A DNA stretch of 64,000 bases from Pedobacter ginsenosidimutans. GTDB taxonomy: Bacteria > Bacteroidota > Bacteroidia > Sphingobacteriales > Sphingobacteriaceae. The notes beneath the pieces were generated by a model that was given only the letters and a program-made list of their open reading frames with translations, did not search any database and was not told the origin of the DNA. Each line of letters begins with the position of its first letter. Within the stretch, counting starts at the first letter, position 1. The stretch covers positions 62,001 to 126,000 of the forward strand of contig NZ_LMZQ01000013.1 in assembly GCF_001442625.1 (NCBI RefSeq), in the 5' to 3' direction. The position numbers were made by a program, and so were the translations under genes. Shown one piece after another: positions 7,913-17,356 of the stretch.

Positions 7913-8203
7913 TTAAAAAGATTTTCCTTGCGTGATGGAAGAATACCAATTAATCGGGTGCGACCTTAAGTTCATACCATCACTCTCAATATGATACAAG
8001 ATAATAGGCATACTGAAATCAACAAAACGTTCTACCTGTCTGGAAAGTTTACCGAGAAAATCCATACTCGATATGCCTTCTTTTAAATGAACGTAAATTA
8101 CACTGCCTGTTTTAAACTCAAAGCGTTCTACCACTCCTGGCCACTCTGCTTTTATCCTGGTGAGGAAAGCTTTGATTTTGGTTTCTTCTTTTAGATTTTC
8201 CAT
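7913..8203 (-). CDS. hypothetical protein, 96 residues
   Basis: Not recognised. Begins MENLKEETKIKAFLTRIKAEWPGVVERFEFKT and has a compact mixed composition with SVIYVHLKEG and MPIILYHIESDGMN; no signal or membrane segment. The start is a plain ATG with no close alternative. It stands alone, between the cold-shock promoter and the terminator of the galactan locus. It looks like a small cytosolic alpha/beta protein. Confidence 0.6.
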   Translation of the reverse strand: MENLKEETKIKAFLTRIKAEWPGVVERFEFKTGSVIYVHLKEGISSMDFLGKLSRQVERFVDFSMPIILYHIESDGMNLRSHPINWYSSITQGKSF

Positions 8204-8299
8204 AAGCTTATCAGGTTTTTTTAATATATGCTAATTTAAAAAAATATTCCAAATAAGATTAATTGTAACAGGACCTATACAATTCGCGTTAAAAACCAA

Positions 8300-8334
8300 T
8301 AAAAAACAAAAGAGCCGCATAATGCAGCTCTTTT
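8300..8334 (-). terminator. intrinsic terminator of the galactan locus
   Basis: Minus-strand hairpin AAAAGAGC ... GCTCTTTT (8308-8315 with 8327-8334) followed by TGTTTTTTATT. It lies about 125 bases beyond the GH2 stop and is the first terminator after the six-gene minus-strand locus. Confidence 0.75.
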
Positions 8335-8459
8335 AATGATAATTTTTCAACTAAAACGATAATTATTTATTATTAACACATTTAAAATCAATTATTTAAA
8401 TAAAAATCTGTTGGATTATAACTTTATGCACTAAATAAAGATATATTTGATATGAAAGA

Positions 8460-10892
8460 TTACTTTAGGGAAACAATTTCCAAACCTTCACTCTTTAATT
8501 CTTTTCCTTTAACATTTAATTGTATAGTTCCGGCTTTCTTATTTGATTGTACCACCACCACCAGTTTTCCACTGAATAATTTCATGGTTGGTTTTACAAA
8601 CGATTCCAAAGAAGTAGCATCCCCATTACAAACCGCTTTGAATGTCCCCGCTCCTTTAACTTCAAAGTTTAAAGCATTGGTGGCTGTTGGACAAGGTATA
8701 CCGTTTTGATCAACTACCGATACGGTTACAAAAGACAAATCTTTTCCGTCGGCCGTAATCTCTTTTCTATCCGGTGTTAATACAATTTTATAAGGTTTCC
8801 CTGCCGTAGTTACCTTTTCTTCGGCTACGGGTTTTCCATTGCTGTCAAAAGCTACAACCTTCAAGGTTCCTGGTTCGTATTTTACATCCATCCACATCAA
8901 CCTATAGCGGTTCTGTGGTGTTGATTTATCTTTTTTTCGTACACCCAAACTTTTACCATTCAAGAAAAGTTCGGCACTATCATAACTGGTGTATACAAAA
9001 ACTGGCGTAGTTTGCTCTTCTCTTCCCTCCCAGTTCCAATGCGGCAGTAAATGTAATGTTGGCGCAGCTTTATTCCAACGGCTTCTGTACAGGTAATAAC
9101 GGTCTTTGGGTAAACCTGCAAGATCAGAAATCCCAAAATACGAGCTTCTTGATGGCCAGCTGCTATCATAAGGAGTTGGTTCGCCAAGGTAATCGAAACC
9201 TGTCCAAACAAATTCTCCTATTACCCATGGTTTATCGTCCTGCATCACAAAATCATCGTCAGGTACATTAGACCAGCTACAATATTCAAGATCATAAGAA
9301 GAAGACTGAAAATCAGGATATTGTTTATCAAATCCTTTTACAACCGGAAATTTATATATCCCGCGGGAGCTTACCGTTGAGGCTGTTTCAGATCCCAAAA
9401 TAAAGCCCTGTGGAAAAACCTTATTGGCTTCTTCGTAAAGATGTACCCGATAATTTAAGCCAGGAATATCCATTAGTGCACCAAAACCCGATTGCATGGT
9501 TGCCTTCACCTGGTCCATTCCTACGGTAACAGGACGTGTAGGATCTTCTCGGTGGAAAATTTCCTGAAGCCATTTAGCCCTTTTAACACCTTCTGAACCA
9601 AACTGATCCGGCACTTCGTTTCCTGAGCTCCACATCACAATACAAGGGTGATTTTTATTGGCCTGTACCAGATTTACAATATCTTTTTCAGCATCGGTAT
9701 TAAAATAAAGGTGGTAACCGTTTTCTACTTTGGCCTTTGCCCATTCATCGAAACTTTCGGCAAGAAACATGAATCCCATTTCATCGCATAACTCCAATTG
9801 CTCGGGTGATGGCATGTTGTGCGAACTTCTGATGGCATCGCAGCCCATTTCTTTCAAAATCGTTAATTGTCTTCTTAATGCAGCGGTATTAATCGCAGCG
9901 CCGAGCGGACCAAGATCGTGGTGCAGGCACACGCCTTTAAACTTTCTTACCTGGCCGTTCAGGCTAAATCCTATTCCTGCACTAAAATTGATCGTTCTTA
10001 TCCCAAATCTTGTTTTTACTACATCCTTCAATATCCCACCTTCATAAACGCTCGATACCGAAGTGTACAAATAAGGTCTTTCGGGGCTCCAAAGTTTGGG
10101 ATTGCTAATTTCTATATTTTGATCGGTTTCATTTCCAAAGATTGATTTCGCTGTATCAATTGCCACCTGCTTACCTAAGCTATCTAAAATCTGCGTAACC
10201 AAACGAACACCTTTACCTGTTAATTTCGTTTTGATATTCACTTTGGCAAATTCTTTCTTAACTATTGGGGTAGTTACTGTAATTCCCCATTGTTCGATGC
10301 TTTTTTCGTCTTTGATGATTAAATGCACGTTGCGGTATAAACCTGCCCCAGGGTACCAACGAGACGATTTTGGCATATTTTTAAGATGGATAGCCAATAA
10401 ATTACCGGTTGTTTTTAGGTCGTTAGTGATGTCTATATAAAAGTAATTGTAACCATAATTCCATTGTCCAACCTGTTTCCCGTTCAGGTACACACGAGGT
10501 TCGCTCATGGCGCCATCTATCTGAAGCAGCACTTTCTGGTTTGGTTTAAGCACTGGGAGATTCAGTTTTTTTCGGTACCAGCCTTCGCCAATATAAGGTA
10601 AGGCTCCTGTTCTGCCCGTTTTTTCAGTGGCCTTACTCTCGCCGTTCTGAGTGATAGCGGTTACCTGTTTGTCTATTTCCTTATCAAAAGGTCCACTAAT
10701 TGCCCAATCGTGCGGAACAGAAACAGTTTCCCAGCCAGTGTCATTAAAAGTAGCTTCGGCAGCATTCTGGAAATTTCCTTTTGAGAATTTCCAGCCTTCA
10801 TCAAGTAAAATTTCGGTTCGTTGTGCAAAGGCATTTAAATAAGCCAGGCTAACCATAAAAATGGTAAAAAGTATTTTCTTCAATCGGAACAT
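8460..10892 (-). CDS. secreted GH2 beta-galactosidase
   Basis: Exo-acting glycoside hydrolase family 2 enzyme of 810 residues, exported by a signal peptide (ending YLNAFA, before QRTE). It has the usual order: sugar-binding domain (LDEGWKFSKGNF, VSVPHDWAISGPF, GWYRKK), immunoglobulin-like sandwich, TIM barrel, and C-terminal Ig-like domains with VTVSVVDQNGIPCPT. The acid/base is Glu426 in SSGNEVPD and the nucleophile Glu560 in IGEFVWTGFDYLGE. It is the last gene of the locus, 11 bases after the GH5-like gene, and would release galactose from oligosaccharides made by GH53. Exact linkage specificity is inferred from context. Confidence 0.92.
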   Translation of the reverse strand: MFRLKKILFTIFMVSLAYLNAFAQRTEILLDEGWKFSKGNFQNAAEATFNDTGWETVSVPHDWAISGPFDKEIDKQVTAITQNGESKATEKTGRTGALPYIGEGWYRKKLNLPVLKPNQKVLLQIDGAMSEPRVYLNGKQVGQWNYGYNYFYIDITNDLKTTGNLLAIHLKNMPKSSRWYPGAGLYRNVHLIIKDEKSIEQWGITVTTPIVKKEFAKVNIKTKLTGKGVRLVTQILDSLGKQVAIDTAKSIFGNETDQNIEISNPKLWSPERPYLYTSVSSVYEGGILKDVVKTRFGIRTINFSAGIGFSLNGQVRKFKGVCLHHDLGPLGAAINTAALRRQLTILKEMGCDAIRSSHNMPSPEQLELCDEMGFMFLAESFDEWAKAKVENGYHLYFNTDAEKDIVNLVQANKNHPCIVMWSSGNEVPDQFGSEGVKRAKWLQEIFHREDPTRPVTVGMDQVKATMQSGFGALMDIPGLNYRVHLYEEANKVFPQGFILGSETASTVSSRGIYKFPVVKGFDKQYPDFQSSSYDLEYCSWSNVPDDDFVMQDDKPWVIGEFVWTGFDYLGEPTPYDSSWPSRSSYFGISDLAGLPKDRYYLYRSRWNKAAPTLHLLPHWNWEGREEQTTPVFVYTSYDSAELFLNGKSLGVRKKDKSTPQNRYRLMWMDVKYEPGTLKVVAFDSNGKPVAEEKVTTAGKPYKIVLTPDRKEITADGKDLSFVTVSVVDQNGIPCPTATNALNFEVKGAGTFKAVCNGDATSLESFVKPTMKLFSGKLVVVVQSNKKAGTIQLNVKGKELKSEGLEIVSLK

Positions 10893-10903
10893 ATAATTGA
10901 TGG

Positions 10904-13444
10904 TTATTTTAAATAGATAGATTCGATAGTAATATGAGTTGGTTTAGTGGGGTTTCCATAACCAAATGTAACTTCAAGTTTTTCAGCATGCTTCAAATTA
11001 AAGGCAGCTTGACTTGGTGATTGATAGTAAAGTGGTAAAAAACCCGGATAAGGACGTGGAAGCAACAATTGCGCATCGTTTTTAAGCTGATTTAATGGAA
11101 TTTCGATCAGTTTAAAATCTTTTCCGACGAGAATTTCTGTCGCGAAGAAATGTGCATCAGTATCAGTTAAACCGATTTTAATCTTTGTGTTTTCGGTATT
11201 TGCTTTAATCTTGATCACCAATGTTTTTAAATTGTTCAGCTCGGCAGTTCTCCCAGTCATTTTATCAGCAAAGAAGCTTTGAAAACCCATCAATTGATTA
11301 GTTTTTGGCTTACCCATGGAGAGTTTCAGGTTCAGTACCGATGGATTTTCTTCTGAAACATATTCAATTTTATTGTTTCCCCAATCAGGATTATAGATAT
11401 TGATATTTTTGCTGTCTTTGCCTGCATTGAAAATTTCTACAATGGCATCTTTAACGGCCACATAGGTCTGGTAACTTTCCGTTTCAAGCTTATCCCAGGC
11501 ATTGGGATTTCCTTTTACATTTGCCGGAAAAGTGATGTAATCGCCATTAGCTTTATGAACGATGATCTGATATTTCAGCACACCATTTTTCACTAGTTCG
11601 GCCGGAATTGTTGCATGATATTGGTATTCCTGATTTTTTTCTAGCGGAATATTTTTCCAGCGGTTGGCAGCATTCAATTGAACAAATGCTGAATCTTTTG
11701 CACCTAAGCCTGTAATTTGTGCATTGATTGGTAAGGCTATATCTTCTGAAACCGTTGTTAAAGCCTCATGTTTAACAAAAATAGCCTCATTGGAAGCTTT
11801 TGGTGCAACAAATTCACCTAAGGCTATATGCTGACTAATGCTTTGAGCGTTCAGATTGGTTTTTAAGTTTTTCTTAATCAACAGATAAGCCCCAGGAGAA
11901 ACACTAAAACGATGTTCAACAGCAGCTGAATTAAAGGTATTGCCTTGATTTAATCCTTTGACTGTAAAGCCAGCGCCCAGATCGGGAAGATCAATATCGA
12001 TTGGTAAAGTAGACCAGATAATCTTTGTGACCTCTTTTTGTGGTGAAGCTTTTTCAAAAGGATCTCTGATGGGGATTGCATCTGGCATTACTTCCAAACG
12101 CCACACCCCGCTAGCCACCTGATCGATAAAGTAGGCTCCCCTGCCCTGATATTGAACAATTTTAGACCTGCCCACACCTGCAATATGCTTTAGTTTTTTT
12201 GCATTGATTAGTTTTGAGGTGGTGTTATTGGTATAATAAAATTCTTCAGCGGTATTCATTTCGCTCAACGAATTTTTATAATCAATTTTAAACGGGCCAA
12301 AAGTATTGCCGTTGTTTAAAGTATCTAAACGACCAAATTGATGGAAAACCTTCGAAGCAATTAACATACTGATTGCTTTTGATGGCGTATAAGCGAGGTT
12401 TAAATAATGAGTTTGATACTCGGTATTGGCATAAGAAGTTGCCATCGGATCATAGGCAAACTGGGTTGCCCATTGAAAACCTGCAGCCCTAAAACTCCTG
12501 GCCATTGCAGGGTACATAATCGGCGCCATTACGTCACCGGCATCAAATTCGTAAACTACTTTAGCCCGGTTTTTAAATGCGGGAATGCTATCGAAAGGGA
12601 TTTTATACCGGGCTACATTTGGAAGGTAATTTCCTTGTAAAGTATGCCCGGCAACCAAACCTGTTGGATACCATTGAAAGCTATGCCCCTGAACAGCTGC
12701 TTTTACAATGGCATCAGCATACCAGGGCGATTCGCTAATGTTATAGAAAACAGGTTTTGTCCAACCCGTACTTTTTATGGCGGCAGTCATGCGGTTAACG
12801 TATTCGGTTGCCCTTTCCTTTGGCCCGCTGTGATGCGGTTCGTTATTGATCTCGGTGGCTAAAATATCTACATCCTGTTGGTAGGTTAAACCAGTGTAAG
12901 GGTTTTTATGCTTAAAAAACTGTTTCAGGTAATTTTCCTGTGCTTTAAAAGCTTCTTCATTTACTACAGATTTATCTTTACCATACTTATTGGCAAAGCT
13001 TCCTGTATTTTCATCTTTCTCCGGATAACCGTTTCCCCAAAAGGCAATTGGCGTAACCAGGGTTTTGATTTTACGTTTCTTAAGCTCTGCAAGCAGAAAA
13101 TCAAAAAGACGTAAATGTTCGTTATTGATCAGGTTTCCTTCAGCATCTGATATTTCCTGATCCCAGACATGTACACGAAAAGCATCTAAACCCAATCGCG
13201 AGAAATGATAAACATCGTCTTTTATGGCTTGTTCGGCAGTTACGCCCCTTCTTAAAATGGCCCGATTACCATAGGCAAAAGGTGCGGTATAATTGGTACC
13301 GAAAAAAGCAGCTTCCTTATTATCTTTCTCCCAGCGGATTACACCCGATGCATCTATATCAATACCTTGTTTATTTTGCGCATGGGTAACGATTGCCATA
13401 AGGGCAAAAGCAACAGAAAGAGACAGTTTTTTGAGTAAAATCAT
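10904..13444 (-). CDS. secreted GH5-like (cellulase-fold) hydrolase
   Basis: Large secreted protein of 846 residues whose N-terminal 400 residues form a TIM barrel of the cellulase/GH5 type: FFGTNYTAPFAYGN, LGLDAFRVHVWD, TPIAFWGNGYP. Likely acid/base is Glu202 in TEINNEPHH and nucleophile Glu299 in VVYEFDAGD. The rest is beta-rich, with a CBM-like end (YGNPTKPTHITIESIYLK). I choose ATG 13444, which gives a clean signal peptide ending IVTHAQ; 13462 is possible. It lies between GH53 and GH2 genes. Such proteins occur in galactan loci, but its bond specificity is not known to me. Confidence 0.75.
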   Translation of the reverse strand: MILLKKLSLSVAFALMAIVTHAQNKQGIDIDASGVIRWEKDNKEAAFFGTNYTAPFAYGNRAILRRGVTAEQAIKDDVYHFSRLGLDAFRVHVWDQEISDAEGNLINNEHLRLFDFLLAELKKRKIKTLVTPIAFWGNGYPEKDENTGSFANKYGKDKSVVNEEAFKAQENYLKQFFKHKNPYTGLTYQQDVDILATEINNEPHHSGPKERATEYVNRMTAAIKSTGWTKPVFYNISESPWYADAIVKAAVQGHSFQWYPTGLVAGHTLQGNYLPNVARYKIPFDSIPAFKNRAKVVYEFDAGDVMAPIMYPAMARSFRAAGFQWATQFAYDPMATSYANTEYQTHYLNLAYTPSKAISMLIASKVFHQFGRLDTLNNGNTFGPFKIDYKNSLSEMNTAEEFYYTNNTTSKLINAKKLKHIAGVGRSKIVQYQGRGAYFIDQVASGVWRLEVMPDAIPIRDPFEKASPQKEVTKIIWSTLPIDIDLPDLGAGFTVKGLNQGNTFNSAAVEHRFSVSPGAYLLIKKNLKTNLNAQSISQHIALGEFVAPKASNEAIFVKHEALTTVSEDIALPINAQITGLGAKDSAFVQLNAANRWKNIPLEKNQEYQYHATIPAELVKNGVLKYQIIVHKANGDYITFPANVKGNPNAWDKLETESYQTYVAVKDAIVEIFNAGKDSKNINIYNPDWGNNKIEYVSEENPSVLNLKLSMGKPKTNQLMGFQSFFADKMTGRTAELNNLKTLVIKIKANTENTKIKIGLTDTDAHFFATEILVGKDFKLIEIPLNQLKNDAQLLLPRPYPGFLPLYYQSPSQAAFNLKHAEKLEVTFGYGNPTKPTHITIESIYLK

Positions 13445-13467
13445 AAATAAAAAATTGTTCATTAACT

Positions 13468-13484
13468 GCGGATTTAAAATCCGC
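13468..13484. repeat. short palindrome between GH53 and GH5-like genes
   Basis: GCGGATTTAAAATCCGC, an 8-base stem, with a second weaker GGATT/AATCC pair just after (13498-13509). It sits between the GH53 stop and the start of the GH5-like gene in an otherwise tightly packed locus, so it may attenuate or process the mRNA there. Confidence 0.6.
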
Positions 13485-13526
13485 TTCCCGCCAGGTCCGG
13501 ATTACAAATCCTGACCAACTGCCAAG

Positions 13527-14585
13527 TTAAGGCAGAAATGCATCCATTGCAACCGTTGGTTTGCCCGTATCATCAAAAGCACCTAATTTATAACCACTCC
13601 AGCTATTGTAAGATTGCGGTTCCCAATAGAAAACCCCTAATCCTTTGTTATTTGGCAACGATTTATTCTTCGCGATTAAATCTTTAATAAAAGCTTTGCA
13701 GGCTACCGCTTCTGAAACTGGCATTCCCAATTCACAGATCATTACTTCCGATCCGTAACGGGAAACCATATCCGTCATGTTGGCTAAACACTGGGTATTT
13801 TTTGCCGACCAATCTGTAGCTGTAGGATACATTGACATCCCGATTACATCCCATTTGGCACCATAATTTTTTAGTCCATCGAACATCCACCTGAATAGAC
13901 TGTTATCATAACCATTAGAAATATGCACCACCACTTTCGAAGTTGGATTTACTGCTTTCACACCATTATAGCCAGAAAGCACCAGATCTGCAAAGTTTTT
14001 CATGTTTGTAGATGCTTTTCCATCATTCCATAACATGCCATTATTGGTTTCGTTACCCACTTGCACCCATTCAGGTATAATTTTATTGGTTTTTAAAACG
14101 GTTAAAACCTCAACGGTATGGTTGTAAACCGAAGTTTTTAAGCCGGCAAAATCCTGTGTTGCCCATGCGGCAGGTTTGTTTTGCTGCCCTGGATCTGCCC
14201 AAGAATCGCTGTAATGAAAATCGATCAACAAACGCATGTTCATGGCTTTTGCCCTTTTTGCCTTGGCTAAAACGTCGGCTGTATTGCAATAACCTGCAGC
14301 TGGATTTACCCAAACCCTAAGACGAATGGTATTGACACCTTTATCTTTTAAAATTTTAAGCAGATCTTGCTGTTCTCCTGCAGCATTGTAAAACTTTTTA
14401 CCTGCAGCTTCCATTTCGGTCAGCCAGCTTACATCGGCTCCCAAGGCATAAGTGCCCACAGGATCTGGCTCAGGATAAATTTGTGTTTCGCCTTTAACTG
14501 ATTTTTTACATCCGGCACCTATCATTGCCAGCAATAAAATAAATCCCAGCCATTTCATGCTGTTTATGCTTATATTTTTTAACAT
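13527..14585 (-). CDS. GH53 endo-beta-1,4-galactanase lipoprotein
   Basis: Arabinogalactan endo-1,4-beta-galactosidase, 352 residues. Family marks are GADVSWLTEMEAAGKKFY, GVNTIRLRVWVNP, DFHYSDSWADPGQQ, acid/base Glu179 in VQVGNETNNGMLW, nucleophile Glu285 in ICELGMP, and the final YWEPQSY. A lipobox LLAMIGAGC places it as a lipoprotein, likely at the outer membrane surface. I prefer ATG 14585, 8 bases after the SusE-like stop, because the earlier ATG at 14624 adds residues before a good signal peptide. This enzyme is the strongest evidence that the locus targets beta-1,4-galactan. Confidence 0.93.
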   Translation of the reverse strand: MLKNISINSMKWLGFILLLAMIGAGCKKSVKGETQIYPEPDPVGTYALGADVSWLTEMEAAGKKFYNAAGEQQDLLKILKDKGVNTIRLRVWVNPAAGYCNTADVLAKAKRAKAMNMRLLIDFHYSDSWADPGQQNKPAAWATQDFAGLKTSVYNHTVEVLTVLKTNKIIPEWVQVGNETNNGMLWNDGKASTNMKNFADLVLSGYNGVKAVNPTSKVVVHISNGYDNSLFRWMFDGLKNYGAKWDVIGMSMYPTATDWSAKNTQCLANMTDMVSRYGSEVMICELGMPVSEAVACKAFIKDLIAKNKSLPNNKGLGVFYWEPQSYNSWSGYKLGAFDDTGKPTVAMDAFLP

Positions 14586-14592
14586 CTCTAGC

Positions 14593-15708
14593 CTATTTAA
14601 TTGAATACGTATAATTTCCATCACCAGCGCTTAAATCTAAAGTAACGGTGAAAATCCCTGTTTTGGTAACCGGGATATTGATACCGCCCCAGGTTGGTGC
14701 ACCAGCGTAAACTAAGGCCCCATTGGCATCTACTTTGTAACTGATATCGTAACCACCATTACAGGTAAACACAAAAGTTTTGCCTGCAGTTAATGAAACA
14801 TTTGCCGCAACCCACTTGCCTGTTGCTGCATTGTAAATCAATGGTGTGGATGAAGTACTCCAGGCGTTATCATCGCCAGAGATAAAAAATTTAACAGGTG
14901 TATAGGTGATCGTCAATGCATCTACATCGGCATTTACTTTCATATAAGCCGGAGCTGGTGTAAGGTACAAATTACCTCCTGTTAAGCTCATCGTAGTTGA
15001 AGTGCCTCCCCAGCCGTAAACCTTGCTCGCATCTTTTGTAGATACCAATTGAAAAGCATCGCCACCATAACCATCGGCATTTGGCAGATTAAGATAACCT
15101 TCGTATTTCGAATTGAATTTAGCAGAGGTTAGTACAAAACCATTGGTTCTTGCGGTTGGTGTTTTCCAGGAATTACCTCCTTTTACCATCAAAGCAGGAT
15201 ATTCTATGGTGGCTTTGTATGGGTTAACCGTCATGGTTAAACTCGAATAAATTGGTTTAATGGTTGAGGCTGTCCCGGTATTTTGGGTCACTTCTGCTTT
15301 CAATCTCACCACTACGGTACTTATTACACCTGTTGGCAATAACAGCTGATTGGCTAAAAGTGAATTAAAATCGGCACCCAGATAAGCTTTTTCAAAAGTA
15401 CCGGCAGTAAGTTTAACGATTACCGCATTGGCCCAGGCGTTTGCACCTACAGTATCTGCAGGCACATCAAATTCCAGTGAATAGGTTGGAATAACACTTG
15501 CACCAAAGTTTGCGGCTTTAAAACTAAATGTCGCCACCTGAACAGCATCATTCGCTGAGGTTAATACTACACTGGCTACCGAACTTTTAAAAGCAAGGCT
15601 ACCTGCATTTGGTGGCATAACGATGTTTGTACTTTCTTCTTTTTTGCAGCCAAAGAACAGACTGATTAAAAGCAAAGTATATATGATCTGAATTGATAAC
15701 TGTTTCAT
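14593..15708 (-). CDS. SusE-like surface glycan-binding lipoprotein
   Basis: Outer-membrane lipoprotein of 371 residues with lipobox LISLFFGC. Residues about 30-150 match the SusE N-terminal domain (ASVVLTSANDAVQVATFSF, then PTYSLEFDVP). The C-terminal half has SusE/SusF-type starch-binding folds: FISGDDNAWS, PLIYNAATGKWV, GKTFVFTCNGGYDISYKV, VTLDLSAGDGNYTYSIK. It is expected to hold glycan at the cell surface next to SusC/SusD. It lies 12 bases from susD and 7 bases from the GH53 start, so all are co-transcribed. Confidence 0.85.
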   Translation of the reverse strand: MKQLSIQIIYTLLLISLFFGCKKEESTNIVMPPNAGSLAFKSSVASVVLTSANDAVQVATFSFKAANFGASVIPTYSLEFDVPADTVGANAWANAVIVKLTAGTFEKAYLGADFNSLLANQLLLPTGVISTVVVRLKAEVTQNTGTASTIKPIYSSLTMTVNPYKATIEYPALMVKGGNSWKTPTARTNGFVLTSAKFNSKYEGYLNLPNADGYGGDAFQLVSTKDASKVYGWGGTSTTMSLTGGNLYLTPAPAYMKVNADVDALTITYTPVKFFISGDDNAWSTSSTPLIYNAATGKWVAANVSLTAGKTFVFTCNGGYDISYKVDANGALVYAGAPTWGGINIPVTKTGIFTVTLDLSAGDGNYTYSIK

Positions 15709-15720
15709 AATTGTTTTGGA

Positions 15721-17328
15721 TTAATAACCTGTATTCTGACGAAGATTTGGATTAGCCGAAAGATCCGTTGGCGGCAATGGATAAAGGTTGTATTTGCTGT
15801 TTACGGCTGCACCGTTTTTAACGCCACCTTTCCATGCCCATAAATAAGCAGCGGTGGTAAACTTTCCAAAACGGATCAAATCCGTTCTGCGGATTGCCTC
15901 GTACCAAAGTTCACGCCCGCGTTCATCTAAAATAAAATCGGTAGTTAAAGCGCTTGAGGTGATGTTTCCGGCTACGCTTCCGTTATATGCACGGGTACGC
16001 AACTGGTTAATGTACGTTAATGCCTGTGTTAAACTACCGCCTGAGCCACCCCGTAAAACAGCTTCGGCATAAGTTAAATAGGTTTCACCTAAGCGGAAAA
16101 GTGGAAAATCGATATCCGAAAAGTCTTTGGCTACATCCTGGTGCGGAGCAGGCCCACCTGAGCGGGTTTTATTGCGGAATTTAGTGCTGGAGTAACCATC
16201 ATTAGAAGTATACAAATCGTTCACCTCCAAATTTTGTCCCGACATATAAAACTGAGCCCTTGTATCCGTTGCACCTGTTTTATCGGCAAAAAGATTAACA
16301 AATTGTTGGGTAATCCTTAATCCACCCCAATCGCCGTTGGATCCTGAAACTTCTGCCGGTACGTGTGCAGGACCATGCATCAGGTAAGTAGTACCCCCAA
16401 AATTCTGGGTATTTGTGCCGTCGTAATTAATGGTAAAGATGTTCTCGTCGGTATTTAAGTGATTATCGGCAATAGTTAACTCGCGGTAATTGCCATGAAG
16501 CGTATAACCTGCGGCCGTAATTTTGTTGCAATAGGTAATCGCGTCGGTATATCTGGCGGTACCGGTATATACTTCTGCATTTAGATAAATCCTCGATAAC
16601 AAAGCCCATGATGCAGCTCTATCAGCACGGCCATATTCGTTTGCTTTTGGCGCAGCAAGATCATTTTCAATGGCCTTAAGTTCTGATTCTACATAGGCGA
16701 ATAAATCTTTACGGGCAATCTGTTTCGGCAAATCTTTACCCCCAATTTCGGTAGTTTCGGTAACCAGTGGCGGATTTCCATAAATATCCATTAATACCGC
16801 ATATTGATACGCCCTGATAAAACGGGCTTCAGCCTTAAACCTGCGTACCTGATCGGCATCAGCGCCTGTAATTCCTCTTTTGCTTAAATTATCATCTGAA
16901 GATTGATTGATAAAATCGTTGCAAAGTGTAATCTGAAAAAATGAACGGTAGTATAAACCATTGATGATGGAATTGATTGATGACCAGGTCATTTCGTGCA
17001 GTCCCTGGATACCCGCATCGTTCTGCCATGACCAAACAGCCTCATCAGTAGTTAATTCCTGCAAGTTCCAGTATAAACGAAGGAAATCGGAATTACCTTC
17101 GTCTTTAATAATCTCTACCGGAATATCGGGCTGACCAACGGATGCATTTCCGGTGAGGGCAAAAGCACCGTACACCTTGGCTAATGATTGTTTATAGCTG
17201 GCAGCTGTGGTATATACCTTATCGGCCGTAAGATCGTTTGTGGGTACTAAATCCAGTTTGTTGCACGATGTGATCAGCATCCCGATGGCACAAACTAGCG
17301 TGAATAATGGTAAAACACGTGGTTTCAT
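15721..17328 (-). CDS. SusD/RagB family glycan-binding lipoprotein
   Basis: SusD-type lipoprotein of 535 residues that lids the SusC pore and binds oligosaccharide. Lipobox IGMLITSC follows MKPRVLPLF, the start I choose; the longer frame to 17370 would overlap the susC stop. Typical SusD features are VPTNDLTADKVY, RFKAEARFIRAYQYAVLMDIYG, ARKDLFAYVESELKAIE, RADRAASWALLSRIYL, LFRLGETYLTYAEAVLRGG, and ILDERGRELWYEAIRRTDLIR. It begins 28 bases after the SusC stop. Confidence 0.95.
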   Translation of the reverse strand: MKPRVLPLFTLVCAIGMLITSCNKLDLVPTNDLTADKVYTTAASYKQSLAKVYGAFALTGNASVGQPDIPVEIIKDEGNSDFLRLYWNLQELTTDEAVWSWQNDAGIQGLHEMTWSSINSIINGLYYRSFFQITLCNDFINQSSDDNLSKRGITGADADQVRRFKAEARFIRAYQYAVLMDIYGNPPLVTETTEIGGKDLPKQIARKDLFAYVESELKAIENDLAAPKANEYGRADRAASWALLSRIYLNAEVYTGTARYTDAITYCNKITAAGYTLHGNYRELTIADNHLNTDENIFTINYDGTNTQNFGGTTYLMHGPAHVPAEVSGSNGDWGGLRITQQFVNLFADKTGATDTRAQFYMSGQNLEVNDLYTSNDGYSSTKFRNKTRSGGPAPHQDVAKDFSDIDFPLFRLGETYLTYAEAVLRGGSGGSLTQALTYINQLRTRAYNGSVAGNITSSALTTDFILDERGRELWYEAIRRTDLIRFGKFTTAAYLWAWKGGVKNGAAVNSKYNLYPLPPTDLSANPNLRQNTGY

Positions 17329-17356
17329 ATATTTTTTGTTAAAGCAGTTCATCATC

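Noticed and set aside
8452..8709. Frame opposite the GH2 gene, and similar frames opposite GH5-like, SusC and clpB
   Set aside because: Antisense shadows of long, well-supported genes; no family features.
13444..13462. ATG 13462 for the GH5-like protein
   Set aside because: Adds residues before a good signal peptide and lies directly beside the palindrome; ATG 13444 is simpler, though not proven.
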